Assembly: GCA_000349905.1 (NCBI GenBank)
Contig: KB722739.1
Span: 1,610,809-1,674,808 of the forward strand
From: Volvariella volvacea V23
Taxonomy: Eukaryota; Basidiomycota; Agaricomycetes; Agaricales; Pluteaceae
Direction: 5' to 3'
Length of the DNA stretch: 64,000 nt
The position numbers and the translations under genes were made by a program. How positions within the stretch are numbered: position 1 is the stretch's first letter; every line of letters begins with the position of its first letter. Below, one piece after another: positions 36,401 to 49,700 of the stretch. The notes beneath the pieces were generated by a model, which was not told where the DNA came from, did not search any database, and worked only from the letters and a program-made list of their open reading frames with translations.

Positions 36401-39400
36401 NNNNNNNNNNNNNNGAGCACTTGCCCTGCGTTATTCATTCTACTTCATGTACAGAGCCGTCCCGAAGAAGAAGCCAACGAAGCGTCACTTGCTGCCGTCA
36501 ATCAAGTCCCTGTGACACCGCCTGCGACGACCTCTGTGTCAGATGACTACTTCCAAACGGTTGTTATCAATTCCTTGTTGGCCATTCTGACGGATCAAGC
36601 ATTGAGCCATCATCACCACACCGTGATTGAAGCAGTCATGTCAATATTCAAGACACAGGGTCTAAAATGCGTCACTTTCTTGCCGCAGGTAGATGACTTC
36701 AGCCACTACGGAGTTGTGGAAACCTGACGTCTGTGCAGATTATCCCTGCCTTCGCGGCTGTTACTCGTAATTCGACAGCGCGACTTCAAGTCTTCCATCT
36801 GCAGCAACTCGCTATCCTCGTTGACATCATCAAGCAACACGTTCGCAACTATATGCCTGAAATATTTTCTCTCGTTACTGAGCTATGGGATAACTTGACC
36901 CTCCAACTGCCTCTTGTTACCCTCATCGAAGCACTAGGCAATGCACTAGATGCTGAGTTCAAGCCTTTCCTACCCACTATCCTGCCCCTCATGCTCAAAG
37001 TCTTTGACGGAGAGTTGAGTGATAAAGGGATGAACATCCAAATGAAAATATTCGATGCATTCCTGACGTTTGGGTCAAATATCGAGGAATACCTTCACCT
37101 AACGATACCGATCATCGTCAAATCATACGAGCGTCCTGGTCCTCCTCAGTTACGGAAGAAGGCTATTCAAACTATTGATGGCCTATCACGAAGGGTGAAC
37201 TTCTCCGACCACGCTTCCCGTATCATTCATCCGCTAGTACGAGTTTTGGATGTACCTAACAACGAGTTAAGAATGGCGGTATTGGATACGCTGTGTTCCT
37301 TGGTCATCCAGCTCGGCTCGGATTTCGCTATCTTTGTGCCTACAATTAACAAGGTATGGAACATGGTACTGCACTTAAATAACTCGCTAACGATGTAATA
37401 GTCTCTAACACGGAATCGTGTCACACATCCTAAATACGAGAACCTAATCAACAAACTTCTGAGTGGAGAAAACCTCCCATCGGAAACAAGTGTCATGGAT
37501 CTGTTGTCAGTCGCAATACTCTGGTCCATAGCAAATGACTGACCCCTTCTAGGGAGAATACGAAAGCGCTAGAGTTTTCGGCTCCGGCGGAAGCAAGCAA
37601 AATGACAGTCAACCAACAGCATCTTAAGCAAGCTTGGGATACCTCATCCGTCAACACTCGCGAAGATTGGCTCGAATGGATGCATCGGCTCGGTGTGGAG
37701 TTTATGAAGGAGTCGCCTTCTCATGCCCTTCGGGCATGTATGACCCTAGTGGATATCCATACGCCATTGGCAAAGGAATTGTTCAATGCCGCATTCTTGT
37801 CCTGCTGGGGTGAACTTTACGACCAGTATCAGGTTCGTGGTTGTTGGCCAATCTAGAAGATTCACTGACGCCAGTGACTTCATCCAGGAGGATCTCGTTA
37901 AAGCCATAGAGACAGCCATTACATCCCCTAATGCACCACACGAATTGATCCATCGGCTCCTCGACCTTGCCGAATTCATGGAACATGAGGAGAAGCCCCT
38001 TCCGATCGAACACCGAACATTGGGCGAATATGCCCTCAAGGTCATGGCATACGCTAAGGCACTCCATTACAAGGAACTAGAATACTTCTCCGAGTCATCG
38101 TCGCCTGCGATTATTGAGTCACTGATATCTATAAATACACGCCTACAGCAACACGACGCTGCGCTTGGTACCTTGGACTTGGCTCGTAGGCATTATGACG
38201 TTACGAGACATGAGGAATGGTATGAACGTCTGGGTCAATGGCAATCAGCCCTTGCTACTTACGAAGCCAAAGCCGAGCAAGACCCGGGTGCGTTAGATAT
38301 TCAAATGGGAAGGATGAAGTGTCTCCATGCCCTTGGCGAATGGGATACACTATCTCGGCTTGTCAACGAGCACTGGTCCAATGCTAGTCATGAAGACCGG
38401 CGAGAGATTGCAGCAATGGCTGCCGCTGCTGCATGGTCACTGAACGACTGGGAAGGGATGGACGATTTCATTGCAACCATGAAGCAAGAATCTCCTGACA
38501 GAGCATTCTTCCGGGCCATTCTTGCAGTTCATCAAAACCAATTCCCTAAGGCACTGGTTCATATTGCTAAAGCACGAGACCTCTTGGAGCCTGAGCTAAA
38601 CAATTCATTCATCGGGGAGGGTTATGGGCGTTCATATAGGTAGGCACATTCCTTCGTTTTTACGTTCCACTATGCTGAGTGCTCGTTAGTGCCATGGTTC
38701 GTGCACAAATGCTATCAGAGTTAGAGGAGATTATTGCTTTCAAGCAACATGCCGATCAACCTGAGCGTCAGGCTACCATGCGCAAGACCTGGATGAAACG
38801 GTAAGAACTTTCTTCGATAAACGTGAAGCAGCTGCCGAGTTCGTGCAGATTACAAGGATGTCAGCCTGATGTGGAAGTCTGGCAGCGTATACTCCAAGTC
38901 CGTACACTTGTACTCAACCCAGAAGATGATCCAGTCATGTGGATCAAATTTGTTAACCTCTGCCGCAAGAACGAGCGGATGGCCTTGGCAATCAAGACGA
39001 TCAACTCACTACTTGCACCGGAGAAAGTATGTACGCGATTTCCCGCAAGAGCAAGAGGCTGACAGTTTGTTAGGCACCACCATCTGTTATCTATGCACAA
39101 GTTAAGCTTATGTGGGCAAATGGAGCCCAGGAGGAAACTTTGCGCTACCTTGCTTCATTCTCCGATCGACTACTTAAGGACCTGCAAATCGAGAACGAAA
39201 ACGCAAGAGGCGGTCATAACAAGCAGAAGCTGACCGACTTGTCTAAGCTACTTGCACGCGCTTATTATAAGCAAGGTGTTTGGCAGAAGGAACTCAAGGG
39301 TGACTGGATTCAGGTGCGATTTGTCCAAGCGAGGGCTCCGCCTGCGAACTAACCTGTGCATAGAGTAATGTCGAGGATATCTTGTATTCCTATCATCTAG

Positions 39401-42137
39401 CTACTGTTTACGACCCTCATTGGTACAAGGCATGGCATACTTGGGCTCTTGCGAATTTTGAGGTCATCAGTCGTATCGAAAATACTACAGAGGCAAGAAG
39501 TAGTGATATCCCTGGCGCGACTTTAGCTGCCCATGTAGTCCAGGCTGTAAAAGGTCAGCCTATATTATATCGATTGCATATGGAACATTGACACCAGTAC
39601 AGGATTCTTCCGCTCCATTTCCCTTCGTAACGAGGATGCACTTCAAGATACGCTTCGGCTGCTCACCCTTTGGTTTAAGTTTGGTGCTCATGATGATGTG
39701 AGCCACGCTATGGCCAATGGGTTTTCTATGGTAGAGGTTGACACCTGGCTCGAAGTCATACCCCAGGTTTTGATATTGCTCTTACTTCACGCTCCTTCAT
39801 CGCTAACCACTTATTCAGGTTATTGCACGCATTCAGACACCGCATGCCAACATTCGACACAATATCAGCAATCTCCTCACTGATGTCGGCAAACACCACC
39901 CACAAGCATTGATTTACCCCCTTACTGTAGCATCCAAGTCATCAAGTAAAGCGCGGCAAAGCGCAGCTCTTGGGATCATGGATCGTATGCGTGAGCATAG
40001 TCCCGAAATAGTGCAGCAGGTCGGTATATTCTCTACATCTATTCTATATAACCACTCTCATTCCCATCCACCAGGCGTTGCTTGTGAGCAGAGAACTCAT
40101 TCGAGTTGCAATATTATGGCACGAAATGTGGCACGAAGGCTTGGAGGAGGCCTCGCGTCTGTACTTTACGGAGAAAAACCCAGAGGCCATGATTGCAGCA
40201 TTAGAGCCCCTTCACGATTTGCTGGAAGCGGTAAGCTGGTAAAAGCCTTCTATCTTGATATTGACTTATAGTTGGAAAGGGACCTACCACTGCGCGTGAG
40301 ACATCGTTCTATCAGGTGTTCGGACGTGAGCTACATGAAGCGCGCGAGGCCTGTCGCCGATACAGAGCATATGGTGAAACAAGTGAACTCGATAAAGCTT
40401 GGGATATTTACTACGGCGTACGTCACCACTTCTGAGATGTTCGAAGCATTTTCGCAAACTGTTTTAACTCTCCAGGTATTCAAGAAAGTAGAGAAACAAT
40501 TACCTCAATTACAGACACTCGACCTTCAATATGTCTCACCAGAGTTACTCAAATCAAGGAATCTCGATTTGGCGGTGCCAGGTTGGTTTTTCACGCACAA
40601 ACAGCCCAATATCTGACATGTTGCACAGGAACCTACCAAAGTGGAAGACCCGTTATTTGCATCGCAAGTTTTGCAACAAAATTGACAGTCATCGCCTCCA
40701 AGCAGCGTCCCCGCCGCCTATCTCTTAAAGGTAGCGATGGTAGGGACTACCAATATGTCCTTAAAGGTCAATCAATGCTAGCCCGTTTTTTTCTGTATGA
40801 TCGCTAATGCCCTCACAGGTCACGAGGACCTACGTCAGGACGAACGTGTGATGCAGCTGTTCAGTCTAGTCAACACATTGCTATCTGTTGATACGCACAG
40901 CTTCAAGAGGAGACTTCATATACAGCGCTATCCCGTCATTCCATTGGCACCAAATGCAGGATTACTAGGATGGGTTCAAGACAGTGACACCCTTCATGTG
41001 CTAATACGTGATTATCGCGAATCTCGTAAGGTTCTGCTCAACATCGAATACCGTCTTATGCTCCAGGTCGGTTCGTTTTCCTTACGATGAGAGTTTCCTA
41101 CTCATAGCTTGGATCAGATGGCGCCAGACTATGAAAATCTCACTTTACTACAAAAAGTAGAGGTTTTCGAATATGCATTGGAGAATACGACTGGTCAGGA
41201 TTTGTACCGGGTTCTCTGGCTCAAGAGTGCCACTTCGGAACATTGGTTGGAGCGCCGCTCAACATATACTCGCTCGCTTGCCGTCAACAGTATGGTTGGA
41301 CATATTCTGGGGCTTGGAGATAGGCATCCTTCAAACTTGCTTCTGGAGCGGAGCACAGGAAAGGTTGTTCACATTGATTTTGGTGACTGCTTCGAAGTAG
41401 CTATGCACCGGGAGAAATTCCCGGAGAAAGTTCCGTTCCGCCTTACGAGGATGCTGACCCATGCAATGGAAGTAAGTACCCTGAGCTAGCGCTTCCCCAT
41501 ATATTGCATTGTTGACTATTCTCTCAGGTTAGTGGTATCGAAGGAAGCTTCCGCAATACTTGCCAGATTACGATGCGAGTGCTTCGAGACAATAAGGAAT
41601 CCCTCATGGCCGTGCTGGAAGCATTTGTCTATGACCCATTAATCAATTGGCGTTTAATGCAAGCAGACGTTGACGGTCGTAGAAACGAAGGCAAAGGTTA
41701 GTCGCCTTTCTTTTCATCCGACCGGGATGCTGAATCAGATTCAGAGAGAAACTCAGAACTTGCTCGCGTTGCTGCCCACCCCCAAGGCCCATCGCGTAAA
41801 TTGAAGGCGGATGAAAATGACATCTTCAATGGTTAGCTATTAAGCTGCTCTGAATTCCGCCTTAATCAACTATTTTTTTACAGAGGCTAAAGGCGCATCA
41901 GGCGCACAAGAGATTCGGAACGAGCGAGCGTTGTTTGTATATAACCGGGTCCAGCATAAGCTCACAGGTAATTCACAGTTACAGTGATTTGGTGCTTGAC
42001 TTAATCTTGACGCAGGCCGCGACTTTGATCCCATGGTTATTCTGACTGTGGAAGCCCAAGTAGACAAACTGATCACACAGGCTACGTCGTTAGAAAATCT
42101 ATGTCAATGTTTCTCGGGTTGGTGTGCATTCTGGTAG
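33411..42137 (+). CDS. TOR1: TOR serine/threonine kinase (PIKK family)
   Basis: TOR is the catalytic core of TORC1/TORC2, which link nutrients to growth. The ATG at 33411 opens [24 protein letters not shown] repeats fill 33700-37400 (for example [20 protein letters not shown] and [20 protein letters not shown]). The FAT domain follows (about 37800-39900; [20 protein letters not shown]). The FRB domain at about 40080-40480 has [20 protein letters not shown] and KAWDIYYG joined to VFKKV. The kinase domain has [15 protein letters not shown] near 40820, catalytic loop [12 protein letters not shown] near 41310 and HIDFGD near 41370. The FATC end [20 protein letters not shown] then FSGWCAFW closes at 42137 with the terminal Trp. 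About thirty introns; a 100-N gap lies in one. Only one TOR gene is visible here; whether a second copy exists is unknown. Confidence 0.96.
36315..36414. other. Assembly gap, 100 N, inside a TOR intron
   Basis: The donor GTGAGC lies just left of the gap (about 36297) and the acceptor TGTACAG just right (about 36453), so no TOR exon appears to be lost. The true size of this intron is unknown, and it may hold a repeat. Confidence 0.9.
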
Positions 42138-42392
42138 ATTTGTTACAGGACATTGTTGTCATTTTTAACTTGCTGTTTTATGGATACCATACTATCTATT
42201 CACTTTGATTACGTCTGCCTATTTAGGAACATCACCTAGGATGAACCTGAGCTTCACGCGCATGTCGGGACCCCAAAGTTGTGAGGCCAACAGTGCATGC
42301 CATGCCAAACGCTGTTAACTTTCGCTGCTTTACCCACCATCCGAAGCCCCCGAACCCGTTTCAAGCGATCACTCATCGCCACACTATAACTT

Positions 42393-45094
42393 ATGCCCCG
42401 GGGCGTCCCCAATGCTAGACGGGATGATGCTGGTATGAGATATACTAGCATCCACGTACCACTCGCGTCAGTGACATGGCTAGTTCTACTGGCATATTAC
42501 TCACTGAGCACTCAGATCAAACCCAAAACATACCACGACAACCTACCTCAAATCTGACGCACAAACTTTGTGGGCAAGGAATGCAGCCAAGAAAGGTAGA
42601 TCCCAGAATGAAGATAGCCCTGTCCCACCAGAACAGAGGTAAGCCATCTCAACACGTTTCATGGGCAGGTCAGATATTGTATCGTCCAGACGCGGGTCTC
42701 ATGTTCTGGTCATTCATCCCGGCTCGAGATACATGCGCATTGGAAAGGCCTCAGATGTGACACCTCTTACTGTGGCTAGCGTCGTAGCCCGGAGGACCGA
42801 GGCTCGAGTCACTAAACCATTGTCAATTGAGAGGATAGCGCGCCCGCGTATTGGGAGACGCAACCTACCGCTAACTCGCTCAGCTACCTCGAGTCCCACC
42901 GACGACCCCGTACGTCTTTTCCCAAACGCGTCGTGTAAGGGTAGCGCTAATGAGCGACAGTTCGATGCAAAGCTGAGCCCAATCACCAACTCCCTGCATG
43001 AACGAATGCGCTTTTTTAAATGCCGCATCATTCCCGATGCAACCACCACTGCATCGCGATTTAACGAACAGTTTCAGCCTGAAGTTATCCCAGAACATAA
43101 TGACGCCTACAGAGTTGAATGGATAAGCGATCGTGAGAGTAGCACTATCGTTGGGGAGCCGGTGAGTACACTCACCTTCTCCCAGTCCTACATTAATTGA
43201 TCTATTTATAGGCTCTCCGAATAGCTGATCCAACCAGGTTGCGATACCTAGTACGATGGCCGTTTCTCGCAGGGGATTTTAATACAAGGGACTACCTATC
43301 ATTATCATCCATTATGGCCGATATCGAGTCACTCATAGGGCAGACCTTACTCGGAAGGTTCTCAATCGCCGAGACTGACTACAAGGCAAGTGCGACGGTG
43401 CCTTTTTGTAATTCTCAATTCACTGTCTATGCAGAAGTACTCGATTATCCTCGTGATCCCGGATGTTTATGATAGGACCTACGTTCGAGAGTTTGTCCAC
43501 CTGTTACTGGTGACAATGGGCTTCAAGCAATTATGCGTGCAACAAGTATGCTAATAGATACTAGTCAAAGATTTGGGAGCTAATGCAGAACAGGAATCTC
43601 TTGCAGCAACATATGGCGCAGGTATATCCAGTGCTTGTGTGGTAGATATTGGTGCAACAATGACAAGCATTGCTTGTGTTGATGAAGGACTCGTTAATGC
43701 GGATACACGGTATGCCTGCTCAATACATATATGAGAATGCGCTCGCTTATATCCTATAGTTTAACATTGAATGTGGGAGGCGATGATATTACAGAATTCC
43801 TTTACGTTCTGCTAGAAAGGATACATTTCCCTTATCGCGATATCGACCTGGCCCGATCCTATGATTGGAATTTGATGGAGGACTTGAAAATCAGACTGTG
43901 CACCTTATCCGAGGTACTCTTTCATTCGTCTACTATTTAGAAGAAATTTAATCCGCTTGCAGAGTGAAGTAGGCTTGAACCTCTATGATTTCGTAGTACG
44001 AAGGCCAGATAAGCCGACTGAAAAATATGGCTTGCGGGCTTATGACGAAGTCATTTTAGCACCAATGGTAACCTTATTTTAGTATCACATCCTGCCCTGC
44101 TGAAATCTCAACACACAAGTGCTTATTCGAACCACGCGTAATTGAATTTGATAGAAAGCGTGTCGGACTAGGGCCGTACGTCGTTGATGTGACTGATGAG
44201 ATAATTGAACAGCCAGGGGATCAAGTGGTCAGTACTCTTGTTGATGCATTCTATGTAGTTAACTTACTTGAAAAGACTTAGACCCATGCCGTCGTGATAT
44301 CCACCCAGCATCTGTTGAATAACGCTTCAACGGACGTACAAGAAACGTCCCGAGGAGTTCCATCTGGTAAAATCAATTATTTAAGCGTTCGATTCTTCGC
44401 CTTGATTTCCCTGCTTCCATTGACCCAGATAAATCTTCAAGAACGCCAGATAATAAAGCAGCGAACACCGGAGATGTGACAAGCAACGGACAGGCAGAAC
44501 CGATGGACATTATTGAAGCCGAGGAGGACAAGAACTCGGCATCCCGTCAAACTCTCCCTGCGAAATCTCAGGCGGCTCAAACACTGGCCTCTTATCCTGG
44601 CGGGCTTCCTATTGATGTAAATTTCGAGGCAAGCAAGTTACCTCTTGATGTAGCCATCTTCAATAGCACTCGTGCGGCTGGAGACGATAAGATTCGAAAA
44701 TACCTTCAAGCCGTACTGGTGGTCGGTGGGGTAGCCCATACCCAAGGCATGGCAATGGCGCTAGAGACCAGGTGCAGAGACTCCTTCTATGACGTTGAAT
44801 CTGCGCTAAAAAGTCTTTTGAACTTCTGACAGATTGCAAGCCATTGCAGCACCCCTTGTACCCAATATGGAGAAAGTGCAGATAATCCCTCCGCCCAAGG
44901 ATGTTGATCCGCGGGTTCTGGTTTGGAAAGGTGCAGCGGTTCTAGGGAAGATGGATGCAGTGTCGGAATTATGGATTACACCAGCCGATTGGGTATGTTT
45001 TGGCTCAGCCTACCTCCACTCGAGAATAGTTTCTCAAATATTGCAGGATATCTTGGGTATGAGAGGATTAAAAGAAAGGTGCTACTACCTGTAA
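42393..45094 (+). CDS. ARP8: Actin-related protein Arp8 of the INO80 remodelling complex
   Basis: Arp8 binds nuclear actin and histones in the INO80 chromatin remodeller. The start at 42393 gives MPRGVPNARRDDAG and joins across a 49-bp intron to TYLKSDAQTLWARNAAKKGR. The actin fold begins with HVLVIHPGSRYMRIGKASDV near 42690. Further family blocks are YLSLSSIMADIESLIGQTLL, ESLAATYGAGISSACVVDIG and NVGGDDITEFLYVLLERIHF, then NLYDFVVRRPDKPTEKYGLR. A disordered insert rich in Asp, Glu and Ser follows (about 44340-44600), typical of Arp8. The end LVVGGVAHTQGMAMALETR, GAAVLGKMDAVSELWITPAD and WDILGMRGLKERC closes at 45094. Length and insert position fit fungal Arp8 rather than Arp5. Confidence 0.85.
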
Positions 45095-45214
45095 CAAGGA
45101 GAGCAACGCTAATACCAATGCTCGTGTCCATAAAGAAACTTGAGTCTACTGTTACTGGGTTCACAAATGTCACAGGTGTTGCCTACAGAAGTGGATAATA
45201 ATACTTTAGTCAAT

Positions 45215-45575
45215 ATGGCTGCCAAAAACTGTTACAGGGATAGGAGAATGCGTGCGGAAAGAAAGCTAATAAACAAGCATGGGAGGGGTGAGTCCTCGGG
45301 TAGATTGAGTCGGAATGAACGGACAACATTGTTTTCCTAATGCAGATTGGCGTTTAGTAGTACAAACTTCATAGAAGCAGCGGGTCCGCAAAGCCACTGG
45401 CGATTCAGAAGGCCCCGAAGGTGGTGAGCCGCTTGAGATTGTTGGGAATTATACCCGGGATCGGGTGAAGATCGTACGGGTAAAACCGTCACGGATTGCG
45501 TTGCATGATGGAGATGTTGAGCTGGCAGGAGATCTAGACACCGAGTCGTGCCTTCAAGGAAATGAAATCTTGTGA
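45215..45575 (+). pseudogene. Small unrecognised ORF with an internal stop
   Basis: The ATG at 45215 gives the very basic MAAKNCYRDRRMRAERKLI and a donor GTGAGT near 45288. After an acceptor near 45345 the frame reads DWRLVVQTS, then TAG, then in the same frame KQRVRKATGDSEGPEGG and a further 60 codons to a TGA at 45573-45575. The last part (VKIVRVKPSRIALHDGDVEL) looks coding. So this is either a 33-residue basic protein or a longer gene broken by a nonsense change such as CAG to TAG. I do not recognise the protein. Its 3' end overlaps the RING gene on the other strand by about 40 bp. Confidence 0.3.
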
Positions 45576-46741
45576 TTTGAGGTTGGACCAGCTTTGAACA
45601 AGATTGTTCATCTCATGCTTCCCCTCCCTACACGGAGGAATTGTAAGCAAGGAGCAGCGCATATTACACAATATATCGATGAGGAGTGCACCCACCTATC
45701 CCGTTTGAGCCATTCCGCTCTTAAGTTCCCACCTTCTCGCCAGGCCGCAATGCCTGAGGTTTGATCAACGGCCTCTTCACTTGCTTTCTTCTTCGGACAG
45801 TCAGCATCCACCTTCGATCCTGATGTCCATTCTGTCTCCGTATCCTCTTTCTTCACACTGGTAGATCGCGGGGACGGCGATTGGGCCAGTTTCTCAATTA
45901 AAGATTCACATATAGCGGCGGCGGTCCTATTGGGAACGAATGGAAAAGTGATATCAAGTCGAGGGGGAGATTCTGGTGTAATGACAAGGAGACTGCGGCA
46001 TATTGGACAATCAACGGACTCGTGCCAGCTCCCACACGCACGATGAAGACGTGAGAAGAACCACTTGAGAATACACAGGGCGCAGAAGGTGTGGCCGCAT
46101 TGGGCAGGATTTAATGAGTATGGGTATGCCAATATATCGTAACAACTAGCAGCAATAAGGTCCTGAGACTGCATCGCAAGAGTGAGGATCGACGTACAGT
46201 GCACACGTAAAATGTTCCTCTAATTGAAGGAGTGTCGCTTGCGCCTCACGTTCGGCGAACTGATCCATCATCTGAGATGCCTCCAATTCCTTGGTGGATA
46301 CCTGCATCATACGTTCCTCTATTTCTCTTGCCTTTCTTCTACATTCCTCCTCTTGACGCAGCAACTCCCGCTCTCTCCTCCGGAGTTCTGTGGCGCTGAG
46401 ACGCTGCGCCCTCTTGCCTTTTGATCTATGATCCTCAGCGACTCGTCCCCGACTACTGCTGCATGATTCATCGGTCACAGGCTGTGGCTTGGATTGTCGT
46501 TTCTTCGGCCTCGACTTGGATGAATCTAGTAATGCTGTGCTGGCGGACACAGTGGCTGAAAGCCGATCTCCTTAGGTGGTGTCGCTAATACTCTTGAGAC
46601 AGGGTCATGCTCACCATGAGACTTGGACAAACGAGTTGAGCGTCGGGGATATAGACTACTATTGGATCTGGTTGTGGAGCCTGTCCTCCTGGTGGCGGGC
46701 ATTGTCCACCTGGTGGACTGTGGTGAAGGGGTTAGTGTCAC
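45534..46741 (-). CDS. RING finger protein, probable E3 ubiquitin ligase
   Basis: The start at 46741 opens a basic Ser/Arg-rich N-terminus (TRRTGSTTRSNSSLYPRRST). After an intron comes a coiled-coil segment with ELRRRERELLRQEEECRRKA (about 46390-46320). A C3HC4 RING follows across the intron near 46205-46140: FTCALCYDILAYPYSL, QCGHTFCALCILKWFF and DCPICRSLL, with all zinc ligands present. The linker between the fifth and sixth ligand pairs is longer than usual. The C-terminal part has Ser/Lys-rich sequence and, after an intron, DFISLKARLGV with the stop at 45534. Upstream coiled coil plus RING suggests a dimeric E3; the substrate is unknown. The last exon is short and less certain than the RING. 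Confidence 0.75.
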
Positions 46742-49700
46742 TGTGACCAGTTGCCACGTGAGATTCTGCTATTGTTACTTTGTCACATCGTGGCCTTGCA
46801 CTTGAATGACACCAACACCAACGATGACCAAACCCTTGGGCTGTTGCCCTACACTTGAACTATGTCCCAGTGAGCGTACATTGCTCTGTTAACATCGGAT
46901 CCCCTCCGACAAGGCACACCCGCTCGTGACTTGAGCCGACCGTCCCCACACAACTTACGGTGTGGACTCAACGAGGTGGTCGTGGGTTCGCCATGTGCAT
47001 TCTGGCGATGGGCGAACGGGTTGGTCTTGCCCTCCCGGACCTTTTCGTCTGCATCACCTGTAAGACCCAGCTGTGTCTTTTCTCGTCTCCATTTTATCCC
47101 CCTATTAATGCTGCTAGTTGTAGGCGTGGACTACTGTCCTTCAAAGAAACCTTATCAGCGGTGTTTGTGACAGATTCGACCGTTGTTCATGACGTCGTTG
47201 ATATCTCTCAGTTTCTGCTACGTTGATCACTTCATCATCTGATTCTCTCCCAAGACCCGCCCGGACTCAATTGTCCACCCCGCATGATAGTCCATAGGGA
47301 ATTACACAAGATCAAACTTTTCAGCCTCTCGGAGAACTGGTGACGACATTTTTTCTGTCAGTTTCCATCTTCCATCTGAGCACCCACCTCAGAATGGTGC
47401 ATCAATCATGCCACCCTGACCAAAGTGATACTGCATGGTGTCATACGGAGGACATTGCCATGGTACTTATCGGACTGTTTGCACACCTGATCTTGATTTT
47501 GAATGGCAGCAGTCATGTACGTATAGTCGCCTATGACACCATTTCCCTTTCCGAGAACTTGTTCTGAATTGTATGGGCCATCCTAATGTGGATGAGTTCC
47601 TTGTTCCTGTCTTCAAAAGCGGCTCGTACACTTTACTTCTATGGCCGCATCTCAGCACAATCCCCATCGGGAGTGCTCTGTCACTCCTACATCAGCCTCG
47701 ACAAAAATGCATTCAACACGCTTTCAATGTCTTGAGGAGCAACGGCAGCACTCCGGATCCAGAGTACACGCCCTAGCCGTGGCGTCGAGTACATTTCTAG
47801 GTCTTGGCCAGCCTCTAGAGGGAAGTGTGCATCATTACATCTTTCTGCACACGCGTCTCTTCTCGACCGAGATATACTTACCGCGCCACCATCAAAAGTT
47901 TGCCAGCCCTTGTCAGCATTCTAGTTGTAATGTATGACAAGAAGTACATCACAGCAAGGCTTCAACACGTTGAAGGAGGGGCTAATAAGGATTTCCGCCG
48001 AGAGAAAACGGGTACTAATACAGTACTATAATCAGGCGAAAGTGACTCTGTGCCATCGCCACACCTGTTGACCTTGCACGCGCGGAGACTCTATTGTCAC
48101 TGAAATAGGCATTGGCACGCCACTGTACTCAGCCGCTCAGCCGTACACAACACACTTGGGGTTGTGTACTCCAAGTTCTGGAAAACATGCCCTGTCAGGT
48201 GATAGTCAATTTTCAGACCGCCTCGTTTTTCTTTATGCGCATGCACATGTCGTGATGATGTAGTAACATACGCCGATAGGGAACTGTCCAGACCGTCGAT
48301 TTTTCCTGATTGTTTTTGCGGTATTGAGACTTTAGTCATCGCCTCCCCCGTTGAAATCAAGGCACAACTAACGTCAAACCCCACGTCTCTAACTTTGTGA
48401 ATACTGTAACGCTGTTGACCGACCCTCTTCAGCCGTAAGTTCTCCCAGATGACCTCCATTGATCCGACCCTCACTGTATGGGACTCCATGACGTGCGAGT
48501 GTGAACCAAGCGGGTGCATCAGTTAAAGCCCTTCTTACCACCACGCGCTGTCGAACCATCGAACCCACAGGGAGGCAGCTCGCTAAATGAACACCACGCT
48601 AAGAACCCTGCAGAATCACGTATAAGTAAACTGCGTCAGGAATTGCGCAGTTAGATATATGTGTAATCGCCCACTTTTCCCCGCCTTTACACATTATATC
48701 ACAGAACACGAGCTCTGCGCATGCCATTCTGCCAGAAAGCTGCTTCTCGGGGATCATTCGGGTTTTGGAATGTACACCGGCCGCGATTATCACTCACGCC
48801 AGCCCAGTTGAAAGCTCGACTATACTGCATTCAACGACTCCCGCGATGGTTTTTTGTATGGATGATGTCGCATTGTTGACAGCACAATCAGATTCATCCA
48901 TGTGCGCGGACTTCTCTCCGCCTAAATTTGGACTCGACTTGTGCTTCCAGCGCACGTGAGGAGAAATGAAAGTCAAGGGAGACTGCGTGCAGCCTCCAAT
49001 TCGCAGCGATGTGTCGATGTAGCGAGTCTGGAAGGGCGATAAGGGTGCGGCGCTCTGATGACTATCGATTTCTCTCCAAGGGTATTTCGGAGTCTTGCGG
49101 GGTGACTCGGCGTGGTGAATGCGGATATTCCATCCCGAAGCTTCTTGCCAGTTGGCCACCGACCTCTTTCCTAAGCCTAACCAATCTTCCGGTCACTGCG
49201 GGAGGTGCTGTATCCGTCAAGCAGGACCACCCCGACCCCGCGCATGATCACCCAAAGGACTTGCATATGGCCAGCTAGCATGCCGATCCCCCACACGCAG
49301 ACAGACAGCTTACACACCAGGTTTTAGACGCCAAACCACAGCAATGGATTCCGCGCCGATGCAAGATCGCAACCAGATGCAGATGACGGATAGAAGCACA
49401 CCGGAAAGAAGTACAACCGGAAGTCGCCAGATAATGCGGCAATCGCACGAACTGGTTCAAAACATACCCAACCAAAGTCTTCCAATCAGCCTTCTCTGTT
49501 CAACACATTCAACCCCACACCACCTCAATCAGGGTAACGAGGGATACCGTCTTCTCTTGTTGTTCTAGTCCTGCAGGGTCGTTTGAATGCTGCCGCTTGT
49601 GGCCAACCCTTCCGTGCAAATCTCAGAAGTGGATCTACCCCAATATTATCCACCTCCTGCTTCAAAAACATTACACTCTTCCTTGTCTCGTAACGAGCAA

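Noticed and set aside
36297..36425. GAGCAC on both sides of the second N gap, as a possible target duplication.
   Set aside because: Only six bases match, too short to separate from chance; the gap content is unknown.
33411..45094. TOR followed closely by ARP8 as a possible functional cluster.
   Set aside because: They have separate starts, 255 bp apart, no known joint pathway, and fungal gene order makes such neighbours common.
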